DNA from: Thermohalobacter berrensis
GTDB taxonomy: Bacteria > Bacillota > Clostridia > Tissierellales > Thermohalobacteraceae
Direction of reading: 5' to 3'
Length of the DNA stretch: 34,013 nucleotides
Assembly: GCF_003609645.1 (NCBI RefSeq)
Contig: NZ_MCIB01000017.1
Span: 1-34,013 of the forward strand
Below are positions 9,000 through 17,063 of the stretch, one piece after another. A program made the position numbers and the translations under genes. Below the pieces are notes generated by a model that searched no databases, was not told where the DNA came from, and saw nothing but the letters and a program-made list of their open reading frames with translations. How positions within the stretch are numbered: position 1 is the stretch's first letter; the number at the start of each line of letters is the position of its first letter.

Positions 9000-9633
9000 C
9001 CTTGATCACCCCAATTATAGTAATTCCGCCCTTTACTTTGTCACCTGCTTTTACATTTATGTTAACCTTATCCTTTGGCATAATAATTTCAGTACAAGAA
9101 CCAAATTTTATTAAGCCATAAATCTGTCCTTGATCAATTTTATCTCCTATCTTAACCTTGCATACTATTCTTCTAGCTATAAAACCTGTAATCTGATTTA
9201 CAATAATCTTAAAACTTCCATTTTGTATCCCAACAGAATTTCTCTCATTTATTTCAGATGCATGACTTTTAAAAGCAGGTAAAAATTTTCCTGGTCTATA
9301 TTTAGTATATTTAATTTCCCCACATATAGGTGACCTATTTAAATGGACATTAAAAATAGACAAAAATATACTGATTTTTATTGCTTCACATTTTAAAAAT
9401 TCATCCTCATATATTTCTGAAATATTAATAACTTTACCATCTGCCGGTGATAATATATGTTTATCATTCTTGGTAATCTTCCTTGGCGGATTTCTAAAAA
9501 AGAAAACTACAAATGCCAAAAGTATAAAAGGGAAAATTGAAAGATATATATTAAAATATGCAGCTACTGTAGTTATAATTGCTAATACTATAATATAAAC
9601 TAATCCATCTGGTGCTATAATAAAGTTTTTCAT
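8983..9633 (-). CDS. psd: Phosphatidylserine decarboxylase proenzyme, short form
   Basis: Converts phosphatidylserine to phosphatidylethanolamine using a pyruvoyl group made by self-cleavage. The 216-residue length and text match the short, archaeal-like Psd class. An N-terminal hydrophobic hairpin (about residues 11-47) precedes RNPPRKI and SPADGKVI; IFLSIFNVHLNRSP carries the conserved His; and the cleavage site lies in IKFGSCTEI between Gly178 and Ser179. Cys180 after the pyruvoyl Ser replaces residues more often seen there, but the Gly-Ser pair is intact. It is the first gene of the psd-pssA pair, with an AAGGGGG site upstream of the ATG. Confidence 0.93.
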   Translation of the reverse strand: MKNFIIAPDGLVYIIVLAIITTVAAYFNIYLSIFPFILLAFVVFFFRNPPRKITKNDKHILSPADGKVINISEIYEDEFLKCEAIKISIFLSIFNVHLNRSPICGEIKYTKYRPGKFLPAFKSHASEINERNSVGIQNGSFKIIVNQITGFIARRIVCKVKIGDKIDQGQIYGLIKFGSCTEIIMPKDKVNINVKAGDKVKGGITIIGVIKDGFKS

Positions 9634-9808
9634 TTCTTTCCCCCTTTTTATTATTTATTCTGACTAAATACTATTTATTACATTTATCTATTATACTTTT
9701 ATATTATATACTACAATTTACTGAAGGACAATTAATTTCACTAAAAATTGTTTGTTAAAAGTAATATTGCTCACCTTTATGTCAATACTAATTTATGGAG
9801 GTGAGAAC

Positions 9809-10015
9809 GTGAGAGCAAAAAAATTTAGAGTATCAAATCTTACAAATGAAACTGATATTACTACAATAGAAAGCTCCCTTTCACAACTTAAAGGTGTAAA
9901 TGCTGTAAGGGTAGACGTAGTTGCTGACACAGTAACTGTGGATTTTAATGAAAATGAAATTGATGAAAAGCAGATTCAATCACAATTAAATTCTTTAGTT
10001 AATGGCTTAAGCTAA
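9809..10015 (+). CDS. HMA-like small protein lacking the CxxC metal site
   Basis: A 68-residue protein with the beta-alpha-beta-beta-alpha-beta pattern of heavy-metal-associated domains (RAKKFRVSNL, TTIESSLSQLKGVNAVRVDV, TVTVDF, IDEKQIQSQLNSL). The metal-binding GMTCxxC loop is replaced by NLTNETD, and the protein has no Cys at all, so it cannot bind copper in the usual way. GTG 9809 is chosen because GGAGGTG lies just upstream; the longer frame from 9752 has no such site and adds a hydrophobic stretch unlike the family. It is divergent from psd and convergent with the RsuA-type gene. Function unknown; it might have a structural or protein-binding role. Confidence 0.85.
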   Translation: MRAKKFRVSNLTNETDITTIESSLSQLKGVNAVRVDVVADTVTVDFNENEIDEKQIQSQLNSLVNGLS

Positions 10016-10044
10016 AATTGGCGTCCATTAATGGACGCCAATTT
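10015..10044. terminator. Bidirectional terminator
   Basis: Perfect 14-bp stem (arms AAATTGGCGTCCAT and ATGGACGCCAATTT) between convergent genes, with A/T-rich flanks that can act as a U-tract on either strand. Confidence 0.85.
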
Positions 10045-10051
10045 ATTTATA

Positions 10052-10774
10052 TTAACTTTTCTTTAAAAGATTAATTTCATTTTCTGTTAATTCCCTATAT
10101 TCCCCAGGCAATAACCTATTATCAAGGCTAAGGTTACCCATTGAAATTCTTTTAAGATATATTACTTTCTTTCCTAAGGCTTTAAACATTCTCTTTACTT
10201 GATGATATTTTCCTTCTTTTATAGTCAATTTTACCTTTGATATTTCATTTGATTCTAATATTTCTAATTCAGCAGGCATAGTTTTATAACCATCATCTAG
10301 AATAATCCCTTTCTTAAATTTTTCAATATCATTATCTTGTACTATACCTTCTACTTCAGCATAGTAGGTCTTTTTAACATGTTTTTTAGGCGATAAAAGG
10401 TTATGGGCAAGTTTTCCATCGTTTGATAAAATAAGTAATCCTTCTGTATCTTTATCAAGTCTTCCTACAGGAAAAGGTTCAAAAATTTTATATTTATCAT
10501 CTAAAATACTAATAACTGTTCTATTTATTGGGTCGTCAGTTGAGGATACAACACCATTTGGCTTATTCATCATAATATAAACATATTTTCTATACTCTAC
10601 TAGATAGCCATTTACTTCTATTTTTGAATTATAGGGGTTAACTTTCAATGAATTTTGCTTTACAACTTTACCATCAACCTTAACATTTCCCTTCTTAATA
10701 AGTTTTTTTACATCCTTTCTGCTTCCATATCCCATATTACTTAGTATTTTATCTAACCTTAATCTTTCTTGCAT
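10052..10774 (-). CDS. RsuA/RluB-family rRNA pseudouridine synthase
   Basis: Modifies a uridine in 16S or 23S rRNA. The N-terminal S4 domain (RLDKILSNMGYGSRKDVKKL, about residues 4-60) is followed by MMNKPNGVVSS. Next come the catalytic Asp107 in VGRLDKDTEGLL and the family block EGKYHQVKRMFKALGKKV. The 240 residues are the normal length. The frame can be extended to a GTG at 10783, but this is part of the GGTGG ribosome site; ATG 10774 is used. Only 28 bases separate it from the upstream methyltransferase gene, so the two form an RNA-modification operon. Whether it is RsuA-like or RluB-like is not decided. Confidence 0.93.
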   Translation of the reverse strand: MQERLRLDKILSNMGYGSRKDVKKLIKKGNVKVDGKVVKQNSLKVNPYNSKIEVNGYLVEYRKYVYIMMNKPNGVVSSTDDPINRTVISILDDKYKIFEPFPVGRLDKDTEGLLILSNDGKLAHNLLSPKKHVKKTYYAEVEGIVQDNDIEKFKKGIILDDGYKTMPAELEILESNEISKVKLTIKEGKYHQVKRMFKALGKKVIYLKRISMGNLSLDNRLLPGEYRELTENEINLLKKS

Positions 10775-10802
10775 AAAAACCACCTTATTTTTATTTTTTA
10801 GA

Positions 10803-12152
10803 TTATTTCATCCTCCACTCAGCTCTATAATAGTTTTTTAGGAAGCTATCTGTCTGTTTCCCCCATCCAACAGGAAAGCCATCTATACATACTAATTTCC
10901 AACCCTTACTTTTTTTAACCATTAATGTTTCTCCTCTTAAATATTTAATAGCCTCAATGCTTTCACTACTTAAATCTATTGTTTCTTTTACTTGTTCTTT
11001 TTTTAATGCCATTGCAAGTGCTTGACTTGGCCTAAATCTATTCTTTTTAAACTCACCTAAATATAATCCTAATTTGGCTGTTCTTATGCCTGAAACATCA
11101 GGTATACCCTCTGGGACCATAAATAGTTTACTTCCTAATAAATGTAAATTTTCTTTTAATTCAATTTTTAAATGTTCATCTACAAATTCTATATAGCTTT
11201 GAAAATTACCTATATTAAACTTAAATTTTTCTTGTAATTCTTCTTCACCATCTTTTTTTCTTAAAAGTGCAATAAAATGACCTTCCCCTTCCGATTTGTG
11301 AGGCCAAATTCTTGCAGTATTTTCTATTTCTTTTCTGGCAGATATCCATTCAGGTCTTCCTCTATCTAGACCCTCCAATTTAATTTCTTCTACTTCAAAC
11401 TCAGGAAATTTATTTAAAAACCATTCTATGGTTCCTTCATTCTCTTCTGGTGAAAAAGTACATGTTGAATATACTAATTTGCCCCCTGGTTTTAACATTT
11501 TAGGTACCCATTCTAGAATTTCTTTTTGCATTTTAGAGCACTTTTTAACTGAAAAACTACTCCAACTTTTATGAGCCTTAGAATCTTTTCTAAACATACC
11601 TTCTCCAGAACATGGTGCATCAACTAATATTTTATCAAAATAAGTTGAAAACTTACCTGCTAATCTTTCTGGCAATTCATTAGTAATTACGCTGTTTTTG
11701 ATTCCAAATAATTCTATGTTTTTAACTAAAGCCTTAACCCTTTTAGGACTTATATCATTAGCAACTAGGACTCCTTTTCCATTAAGTTTTGCAGCAATTT
11801 GTGTTGCCTTTCCTCCTGGTGCAGCACTTATATCTAATACCTTATCACCAGGTTTTGGATTTAGAACTTCTACTGGTGCCATAGCACTTGGCTCTTGAAT
11901 ATAGTATAATCCACAATGATAATATGGATGTTTACCTGGTCTTGAGTCACTATCAATGAAAAAACCTTCTTTAACCCAAGGTACTTCTTTAATTTTAAAA
12001 GGTGTTATTTTCTTATAATCATCTACACTTATTTTAAGTGTATTTACTCTTATTCCCCTATGAAAATCATTGTTAAAACTAGATATAAAATCTGCATATT
12101 CTTCATTTAATAATTTTTCCATTCTTTCCTTAAAATCCTTAGGTAAATTCAT
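10803..12152 (-). CDS. RsmF-type rRNA cytosine-C5 methyltransferase
   Basis: Transfers a methyl group from S-adenosylmethionine to C5 of an rRNA cytosine. The NOL1/NOP2/Sun core (residues about 1-300) contains the SAM loop VLDISAAPGGKATQIA. Cys181 lies in DAPCSGEGMFR (motif IV) and the nucleophile Cys231 in YSTCTFSPEEN (motif VI). The C-terminal third (about 300-449), with FRPSQALAMALK and LRGETL, matches the RsmF/YebU RNA-binding extension. AGGTGATAAA precedes the ATG. It is the first gene of the pair with the RsuA-type synthase. Family assignment is firm; the target cytosine is inferred only. Confidence 0.94.
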   Translation of the reverse strand: MNLPKDFKERMEKLLNEEYADFISSFNNDFHRGIRVNTLKISVDDYKKITPFKIKEVPWVKEGFFIDSDSRPGKHPYYHCGLYYIQEPSAMAPVEVLNPKPGDKVLDISAAPGGKATQIAAKLNGKGVLVANDISPKRVKALVKNIELFGIKNSVITNELPERLAGKFSTYFDKILVDAPCSGEGMFRKDSKAHKSWSSFSVKKCSKMQKEILEWVPKMLKPGGKLVYSTCTFSPEENEGTIEWFLNKFPEFEVEEIKLEGLDRGRPEWISARKEIENTARIWPHKSEGEGHFIALLRKKDGEEELQEKFKFNIGNFQSYIEFVDEHLKIELKENLHLLGSKLFMVPEGIPDVSGIRTAKLGLYLGEFKKNRFRPSQALAMALKKEQVKETIDLSSESIEAIKYLRGETLMVKKSKGWKLVCIDGFPVGWGKQTDSFLKNYYRAEWRMK

Positions 12153-12319
12153 TTTATCACCTACTTTTATTATTCTATATAATTTTATATTTTAGTTTAA
12201 TTTTTTTCAATTGTTTTTAAAAAATTAAACTAAATCTTAAACGTATATTTTTTTATTTATTTCAAACAATAAAATTAGGCTATAAATATGCTAACAACAA
12301 CTTAAAGGAGGATTTATTA

Positions 12320-12496
12320 ATGCGCATTGAAAAGTCAAATAATAGTATTAACAGAGTAAAATGCTGTGTAAATAGTTGTTATTATTATGGTGAAGGTGAC
12401 CATTGTTTAGCTTCTAAAATTGAAATTCAACCACCTAATGCTCAAAATACACAGGAAACTGATTGTGCTACTTTTGCACCTAAAACTCAAGGATAA
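12320..12496 (+). CDS. DUF1540 small Cys-rich protein
   Basis: A 58-residue gene. It has a perfect AAAGGAGG site eight bases before the ATG. The product begins MRIEKSNNSINRVKCC and has Cys at 15, 16, 20, 29 and 49 in the DUF1540 arrangement (VKCCVNSCYYYGEGDHCLAS, then DCATF). This looks like a small metal-binding or disulfide-stabilised fold, perhaps zinc, but the family has no settled function. The gene stands alone between two minus-strand genes and ends at a hairpin. DUF1540 proteins are common in spore-forming Firmicutes. Confidence 0.9.
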   Translation: MRIEKSNNSINRVKCCVNSCYYYGEGDHCLASKIEIQPPNAQNTQETDCATFAPKTQG

Positions 12497-12504
12497 TCTT
12501 TCTA

Positions 12505-12527
12505 AGGCGACCTAGATTTGGTCGCCT
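12505..12527. terminator. Hairpin between convergent genes
   Basis: Perfect 8-bp stem AGGCGACC/GGTCGCCT with a 7-base loop, lying between the DUF1540 stop and the radical SAM gene stop. Flanks are A/T-rich, but the U-tract is weak on both strands. Confidence 0.7.
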
Positions 12528-12543
12528 ATTAATTTATAAATAA

Positions 12544-13497
12544 TTAATTAAACTTTATTAGAGCTTTTCCATTTAGATAATTACACCTTTTACCTTGATA
12601 GCTATTGTTTTGTTTCATTGTTTTAATTATTTCATCTTTTATTTTCCACCAGCTAGTATCCCAGTTAACAAATAAAGTATCTTCCTTTGGTGCCCTACCA
12701 ATAAGCCTTTGTACTACTATATCAGGGTGTAGATATTCAAGAAAAGTTATTACCCTTTTTATATATTCATCTTTACTGCCTAATTTAATCCTACCTTCTT
12801 TATACATTTTACCAATTATTGTATCCTCTACTATATAAAGAGAATGAAGTTTAACCTGTTCTATACCTAAAGCTGAAATTATCTTTGCATTTTCAATAAC
12901 ATCATCCATATCATCCCATGGTAAATTAAGTATTAAATGTACACAAATATTAAATCCATATTTTTTTATTCTTTGAACACTATCTATAAATTCTGCAAGT
13001 GAATGTCCCCTATTTATTTTCTTTAATGTATGGTAATTTACTGTCTGTAACCCCAATTCTACTGTAATATTCTTATCATATTCCTTCTTTACTGAATCTA
13101 AAAATTTTAAGTATTTTTCTGAAATACAATCAGGTCTAGTACTAATATCTATCTCAACTATATCATCCATAATAGCTTCCTTTATATATCCTTTAAATCT
13201 CTCTAAAGGTAAATAGGTATTTGTAAAGTTTTGAAAATATGCTATAAACTTCATTGCCTTATATCTTTTACTTATATAATCCTTATTTTTAATTAACTGT
13301 TCCCTTACTGATAAAACATTTGAAAGATTTTCAAAGCCAGCTCCCTTTTCTCCGCAGAATATACAGCCTCCATATCCAACACATCCATCTCTATTTGGAC
13401 ATGTTACAGGAAGGTTTATAGGAAGTTTATAGACCTTTTCTCCATACTTTTCTTTTAAATACTTAGAATACACTCTATATAATTTATTTTCTTCCAT
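12544..13497 (-). CDS. YhcC-type (TIGR01212) radical SAM protein
   Basis: Radical S-adenosylmethionine protein with Elp3-like sequence style, 317 residues. The 4Fe-4S ligands are Cys33, Cys45 and Cys48 in CPNRDGCVGYGGCIFCGEKG. Downstream blocks typical of the YhcC/TIGR01212 family follow: KFIAYFQNFTNTY, ISTRPDC, VELGLQTVNYHTLKKINRGH and HLILNLPWDD. The reaction is not established for the family, so no substrate is assigned. The start ATG has GAGGTG upstream. It is a single gene with the NamA-like gene divergent on its other side. Confidence 0.92.
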   Translation of the reverse strand: MEENKLYRVYSKYLKEKYGEKVYKLPINLPVTCPNRDGCVGYGGCIFCGEKGAGFENLSNVLSVREQLIKNKDYISKRYKAMKFIAYFQNFTNTYLPLERFKGYIKEAIMDDIVEIDISTRPDCISEKYLKFLDSVKKEYDKNITVELGLQTVNYHTLKKINRGHSLAEFIDSVQRIKKYGFNICVHLILNLPWDDMDDVIENAKIISALGIEQVKLHSLYIVEDTIIGKMYKEGRIKLGSKDEYIKRVITFLEYLHPDIVVQRLIGRAPKEDTLFVNWDTSWWKIKDEIIKTMKQNNSYQGKRCNYLNGKALIKFN

Positions 13498-13688
13498 TAT
13501 TTCACCTCTTTTTAACTACTATATATTAATTTATCAGTTTTATATAAAATTATCAAAAAATATTAAATTTACTTTATTAATTATAATTTTTTAATTTTAA
13601 CTTTATTAAATGTATGTTTTTAACAATATTTCAAGGGTAATAATACCTTAAGAATAGTTTACAATAATAGTTAAGGAGGTCTTTAATA

Positions 13689-14714
13689 ATGGCTAAGTTG
13701 TTTGAACCTTTCCGAATAAAATCATTATTACTTCCAAATAGAATAGTAATGCCTCCCATGTGTCAATATAGTTCAAATCAAGATGGGTTTGTAAATGCTT
13801 GGCATCTTACCCATTATGCTACAAGGGCTATAGGTAAGGTAGGTTTAATAATTGTAGAGGCTACTGCAGTTGAACCTAAAGGTCGTATTACTTCAAAGGA
13901 CTTAGGAATATGGAGTGATAAACATATCGAGGGTTTAAAGAAAATTGTGGATATTTGTAAAAGCTATGGTGCTAAAGTAGGAATACAACTTGCCCATGCA
14001 GGTAGGAAAAGTCAAGTTACTGATGAAACTCCAGTGGCACCTAGCCCTATACCATTTAGTACTGATTACAAAACACCAAATGAACTTAGTGTAGATGAAA
14101 TAAATGATATAGTAGAAAAATTCAAAAATGGGGCAAAACGAGCATTAAAGGCAGGTTTTGATATTATCGAAATCCATAGTGCACATGGTTATTTACTAAA
14201 TGAATTTTTATCTCCACTTACTAATAAAAGAAATGATAATTATGGAGGTTCCCTTGAAAATAGAGTAAGATTATTAAATCAAGTTCTTAAGGAAGTAAAA
14301 AAAGTATGGCCAGATGATAAACCTATATCTGTAAGGATTTCTGCTGAAGAATATGATAAAAAGGGCAATCACCCTGAAGATCTAGTTAATATATTAAATT
14401 TACTAAAAGATAAGCCTGATATTTATCATGTTAGTTCAGGTGGGGTAATAAACACAAAAATTAATGTCTATCCAGGTTACCAAATAAAACATTCTGAAAT
14501 AATAAAAAGAGGTACAAATAAACCTACTATAGCAGGTGGATTAATAACCCAATCTTATATGGCAGAAGAAATATTACAAAATAAAAGGGCTGATTTAGTT
14601 TTTGTAGGAAGAGAGCTTCTTAGAAATCCCTATTGGCCACTTCAAGCTGCCCATGAGCTCAATCATGAAATTGAATGGCCTAAACAATATGAACGTGCAA
14701 AATTAGATAAATGA
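13689..14714 (+). CDS. namA: NADPH dehydrogenase, Old Yellow Enzyme (YqjM/NamA type)
   Basis: FMN-dependent ene-reductase that reduces activated double bonds of enones, and in some cases nitro-compounds, with NADPH. The 341 residues match YqjM/NamA (about 338). Family residues are seen: Cys25 and Tyr27 in MPPMCQYS, the substrate-binding HSAHGYLLNEFLSP block, and FMN-binding GGLI and VGRELLRNPYWP at the C-terminal end. An AAGGAGG site precedes the ATG. It lies alone between two divergent or convergent neighbours and ends at a strong shared terminator. The physiological substrate is unknown; a stress or detoxification role is common for the class. Confidence 0.94.
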   Translation: MAKLFEPFRIKSLLLPNRIVMPPMCQYSSNQDGFVNAWHLTHYATRAIGKVGLIIVEATAVEPKGRITSKDLGIWSDKHIEGLKKIVDICKSYGAKVGIQLAHAGRKSQVTDETPVAPSPIPFSTDYKTPNELSVDEINDIVEKFKNGAKRALKAGFDIIEIHSAHGYLLNEFLSPLTNKRNDNYGGSLENRVRLLNQVLKEVKKVWPDDKPISVRISAEEYDKKGNHPEDLVNILNLLKDKPDIYHVSSGGVINTKINVYPGYQIKHSEIIKRGTNKPTIAGGLITQSYMAEEILQNKRADLVFVGRELLRNPYWPLQAAHELNHEIEWPKQYERAKLDK

Positions 14715-14740
14715 AAACAGGTCCACAATGGACCTGTTTT
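14714..14740. terminator. Bidirectional terminator
   Basis: Perfect 12-bp stem AAAACAGGTCCA/TGGACCTGTTTT with a 3-base loop. It gives a U-tract on the plus strand after namA and an A/T-rich exit on the minus strand after the CstA gene. Confidence 0.88.
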
Positions 14741-14744
14741 TATC

Positions 14745-16172
14745 TTATGCTTGTACTTTATCTTTTAATTCTTTAGTATTAAACTTAGCTAAGAAAGTTA
14801 CTAAAGCAATTAGTGCTACAATTATACCTACTGGATATGAAACTGATGTTGAAAGCTTGAATCCTTCTGGTGCTTGTAAAATATAAGTTACACTAACAGC
14901 TGTCATAAAAGTGGCAGGTATTGTTGATATCCAATGGAATTTATTATTTAATATTAGATATGCAGCACCAGCCCATAGAACAATCATTGCTAATGTTTGA
15001 TTTGACCATGCAAAATATCTCCATATTATACTAAAGTCTATTCTTGTTAGTCCAAATCCTATTGCAAATAAAGGTATTGCAAGGATTAATCTATTTTTAA
15101 TTTCTCCTTGTTTAACTCCAAATGCATCTGCTATAACTAATCTTGCACTTCTAAATGCAGTATCTCCTGATGTTATTGGACATGCAATTACTCCTAACAT
15201 AGCAAGTAAACCACCTATTGGTCCAAGTAATGTGCTTGATATTGCATTAACTACTGCCCCTGGTCCACCATTATTTACTGCCTCTTGTAGACCTAAAATT
15301 CCACCATCAAAGAATGTCATAGCAGCTGCTGCCCAAATCAAAGCAATTATTCCCTCTGAAATCATTGAACCATAAAATACTCTTCTACCATACTTTTCAT
15401 TTGTAACACATCTTGCCATCATTGGTGACTGAGTTGCATGGAAACCACTTATAGCACCACATGCAATTGTAACAAATAGCATAGGCCAAATAGGTAATTC
15501 CTTTGGATGAAGGTTAGATAATGTAATCTCTGGTATATTGTAACCTTTTATAACTAACATACTACCTATACCTACTGCCATTATAAGCAAAGCTGCACCG
15601 AATAGTGGATATACCTTTCCGATTACTTTGTCTACTGGAAGTATAGTAGCTAAGAAATAATATATTAATATTACAGCTAACCAAATATTGATGCTATCAA
15701 GACCACCTAGCTTAAGATTAGCTAAAAGTGCAGCCGGTCCAGTCATAAATACTGTACCAACTAGAATTAAAAGAATTACAGAAAATACCCTCATTATTTT
15801 TCTAGCATTTTCTCCTAAATAGATTCCTACTATCTCAGCAATACTTTTACCTTCATGTCTAATAGAAAGCATTCCTGAAAAATAATCATGAACTGCTCCT
15901 GCAAAAATACTACCTAAAACTATCCAAATAAAAGCTGCTGGTCCAAATAATGCTCCCATAATTGCACCAAAAATTGGACCTAACCCAGCAATGTTTAGAA
16001 ACTGAATTAAGAAAATTCTTGGCCAACTTAACTGAACAAAATCAACTCCATCATTCATTGCTACTGCTGGTGTAGGTCTATTTTCATCTACACCGAAAAC
16101 CTTTTCCACAAAGACACCATAAGTAAAATATCCTATAATTAAAAGAGCAATAGAACTTAAAAATGAAATCAT
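14745..16172 (-). CDS. CstA-family carrier, probable pyruvate transporter
   Basis: Polytopic membrane carrier of the carbon-starvation CstA family, 475 residues from ATG 16172. Visible: PRIFLIQFLNIAGLGPIFGA, the helix block GPAAFIWIVLGSIFAGAVHD, SGFHATQSPMMARC and GVIACPITSGDTAFRSARL, all characteristic of CstA. E. coli BtsT/YjiY and CstA of this family import pyruvate or peptides and are much longer (about 700), so this is the short form seen in Firmicutes. ATG 16178 is only one base after the GGGGG site; ATG 16172 (seven bases) is preferred, and the frame upstream to 16283 is not the gene. The adjacent LytS/LytR pair strengthens the pyruvate assignment. Confidence 0.92.
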   Translation of the reverse strand: MISFLSSIALLIIGYFTYGVFVEKVFGVDENRPTPAVAMNDGVDFVQLSWPRIFLIQFLNIAGLGPIFGAIMGALFGPAAFIWIVLGSIFAGAVHDYFSGMLSIRHEGKSIAEIVGIYLGENARKIMRVFSVILLILVGTVFMTGPAALLANLKLGGLDSINIWLAVILIYYFLATILPVDKVIGKVYPLFGAALLIMAVGIGSMLVIKGYNIPEITLSNLHPKELPIWPMLFVTIACGAISGFHATQSPMMARCVTNEKYGRRVFYGSMISEGIIALIWAAAAMTFFDGGILGLQEAVNNGGPGAVVNAISSTLLGPIGGLLAMLGVIACPITSGDTAFRSARLVIADAFGVKQGEIKNRLILAIPLFAIGFGLTRIDFSIIWRYFAWSNQTLAMIVLWAGAAYLILNNKFHWISTIPATFMTAVSVTYILQAPEGFKLSTSVSYPVGIIVALIALVTFLAKFNTKELKDKVQA

Positions 16173-16206
16173 TTTCATACCCCCTACTTCATATTGGTCT
16201 AATAAG

Positions 16207-16271
16207 ATTATAGCTAGAAAATAAAAAAAAGTAGGGAGCTTAAGATAAAATACAATTATTCGACACCGAAT
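16207..16271 (-). promoter_or_regulatory. Possible promoter and operator of the CstA gene
   Basis: A TATAAT -10-like hexamer sits on the minus strand at 16207-16212 with no good -35 box at the proper distance, as expected for an activated promoter. About 45 bases further upstream is an inverted repeat ATTCG-N4-CGAAT (16258-16271). I could not recognise a classical LytTR direct repeat. Position relative to the LytR gene is suggestive only. Confidence 0.35.
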
Positions 16272-16298
16272 TGCAATATACATATCTAAATTACAATT

Positions 16299-17063
16299 TT
16301 AGTCAATATTCATCAATTTTCTAAACTCTTTACAATGATTCCTACTAACTGGTATCTTTTCCTTATTATTCTTTAACTTTACTTGATATGTGCTATTAAA
16401 CCAAGGTTCAATTTCTTCTATAAAATCTAAATTAACAAGAAAACTTCTATGACTTCTAAAAAAATTATGGTTCTTCAATTTTTCTTGTAATTGACTCAGT
16501 GTATTATTAGTTTCAAATTCTCCCTTAGTTGATACTATTACAGTATTCTTTTCTTTTACAGTAGCATAAATTATTTCATCAAGATCTAATGGAATTAGTC
16601 TACCATTTTTATATACTGAAATCTTATCAACCTTTTCATTTCTACCTTTAATTTCTTTAATAAGTTTCTCTAATTTATTTTCATAATCATAATTTTTAGC
16701 TTTGTATAAATTTATAGCCTTTTTTATAGATTTTTCTAATCTTTCTTTACATAATGGTTTTAATAAATAATCTATAGCATTTACTTCAAAGGCCTTTATT
16801 GCAAATTGATCGAATGCTGTAACGAAAATAATCAAAGGTACATGTGTTGAATCCAGTACTTTTTCCGCCACTTCTATTCCTGTAATCTGTGGCATTTGTA
16901 TATCTAGAAAAATTAAATCTGGTCTAAGTTTTTCATTAAGCTTTATTGCTTCTACTCCATTACTTGCCTCTCCAATTATATCTATTTCATTAAATTCTTT
17001 TAAAAGGAATTTGAGTTCTTCTCTAGCAGGCATCTCATCATCAACTATAATTGCTTTTAGCAT
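16299..17063 (-). CDS. LytTR-family response regulator
   Basis: Transcriptional regulator of 254 residues. The receiver domain has Asp8-Asp9, phospho-acceptor Asp54 (FLDIQMPQITG), VTAFDQFAIKAFEVNAIDYL and Lys102. The C-terminal LytTR DNA-binding domain (about 145-250) has ISVYKNGRLIPLDLDEIIYA, FFRSHRSFLVNLDFIEEIEP and KIPVSRNHCKEFRKLM. The stop of the kinase gene and this start overlap at 17063, so the pair is coupled. The CstA-type carrier gene lies 126 bases downstream, in the same order as the BtsS/BtsR-BtsT and LytS/LytR-carrier arrangements that respond to pyruvate in other bacteria. The ribosome site TAAGGAGG is strong. Confidence 0.95.
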   Translation of the reverse strand: MLKAIIVDDEMPAREELKFLLKEFNEIDIIGEASNGVEAIKLNEKLRPDLIFLDIQMPQITGIEVAEKVLDSTHVPLIIFVTAFDQFAIKAFEVNAIDYLLKPLCKERLEKSIKKAINLYKAKNYDYENKLEKLIKEIKGRNEKVDKISVYKNGRLIPLDLDEIIYATVKEKNTVIVSTKGEFETNNTLSQLQEKLKNHNFFRSHRSFLVNLDFIEEIEPWFNSTYQVKLKNNKEKIPVSRNHCKEFRKLMNID

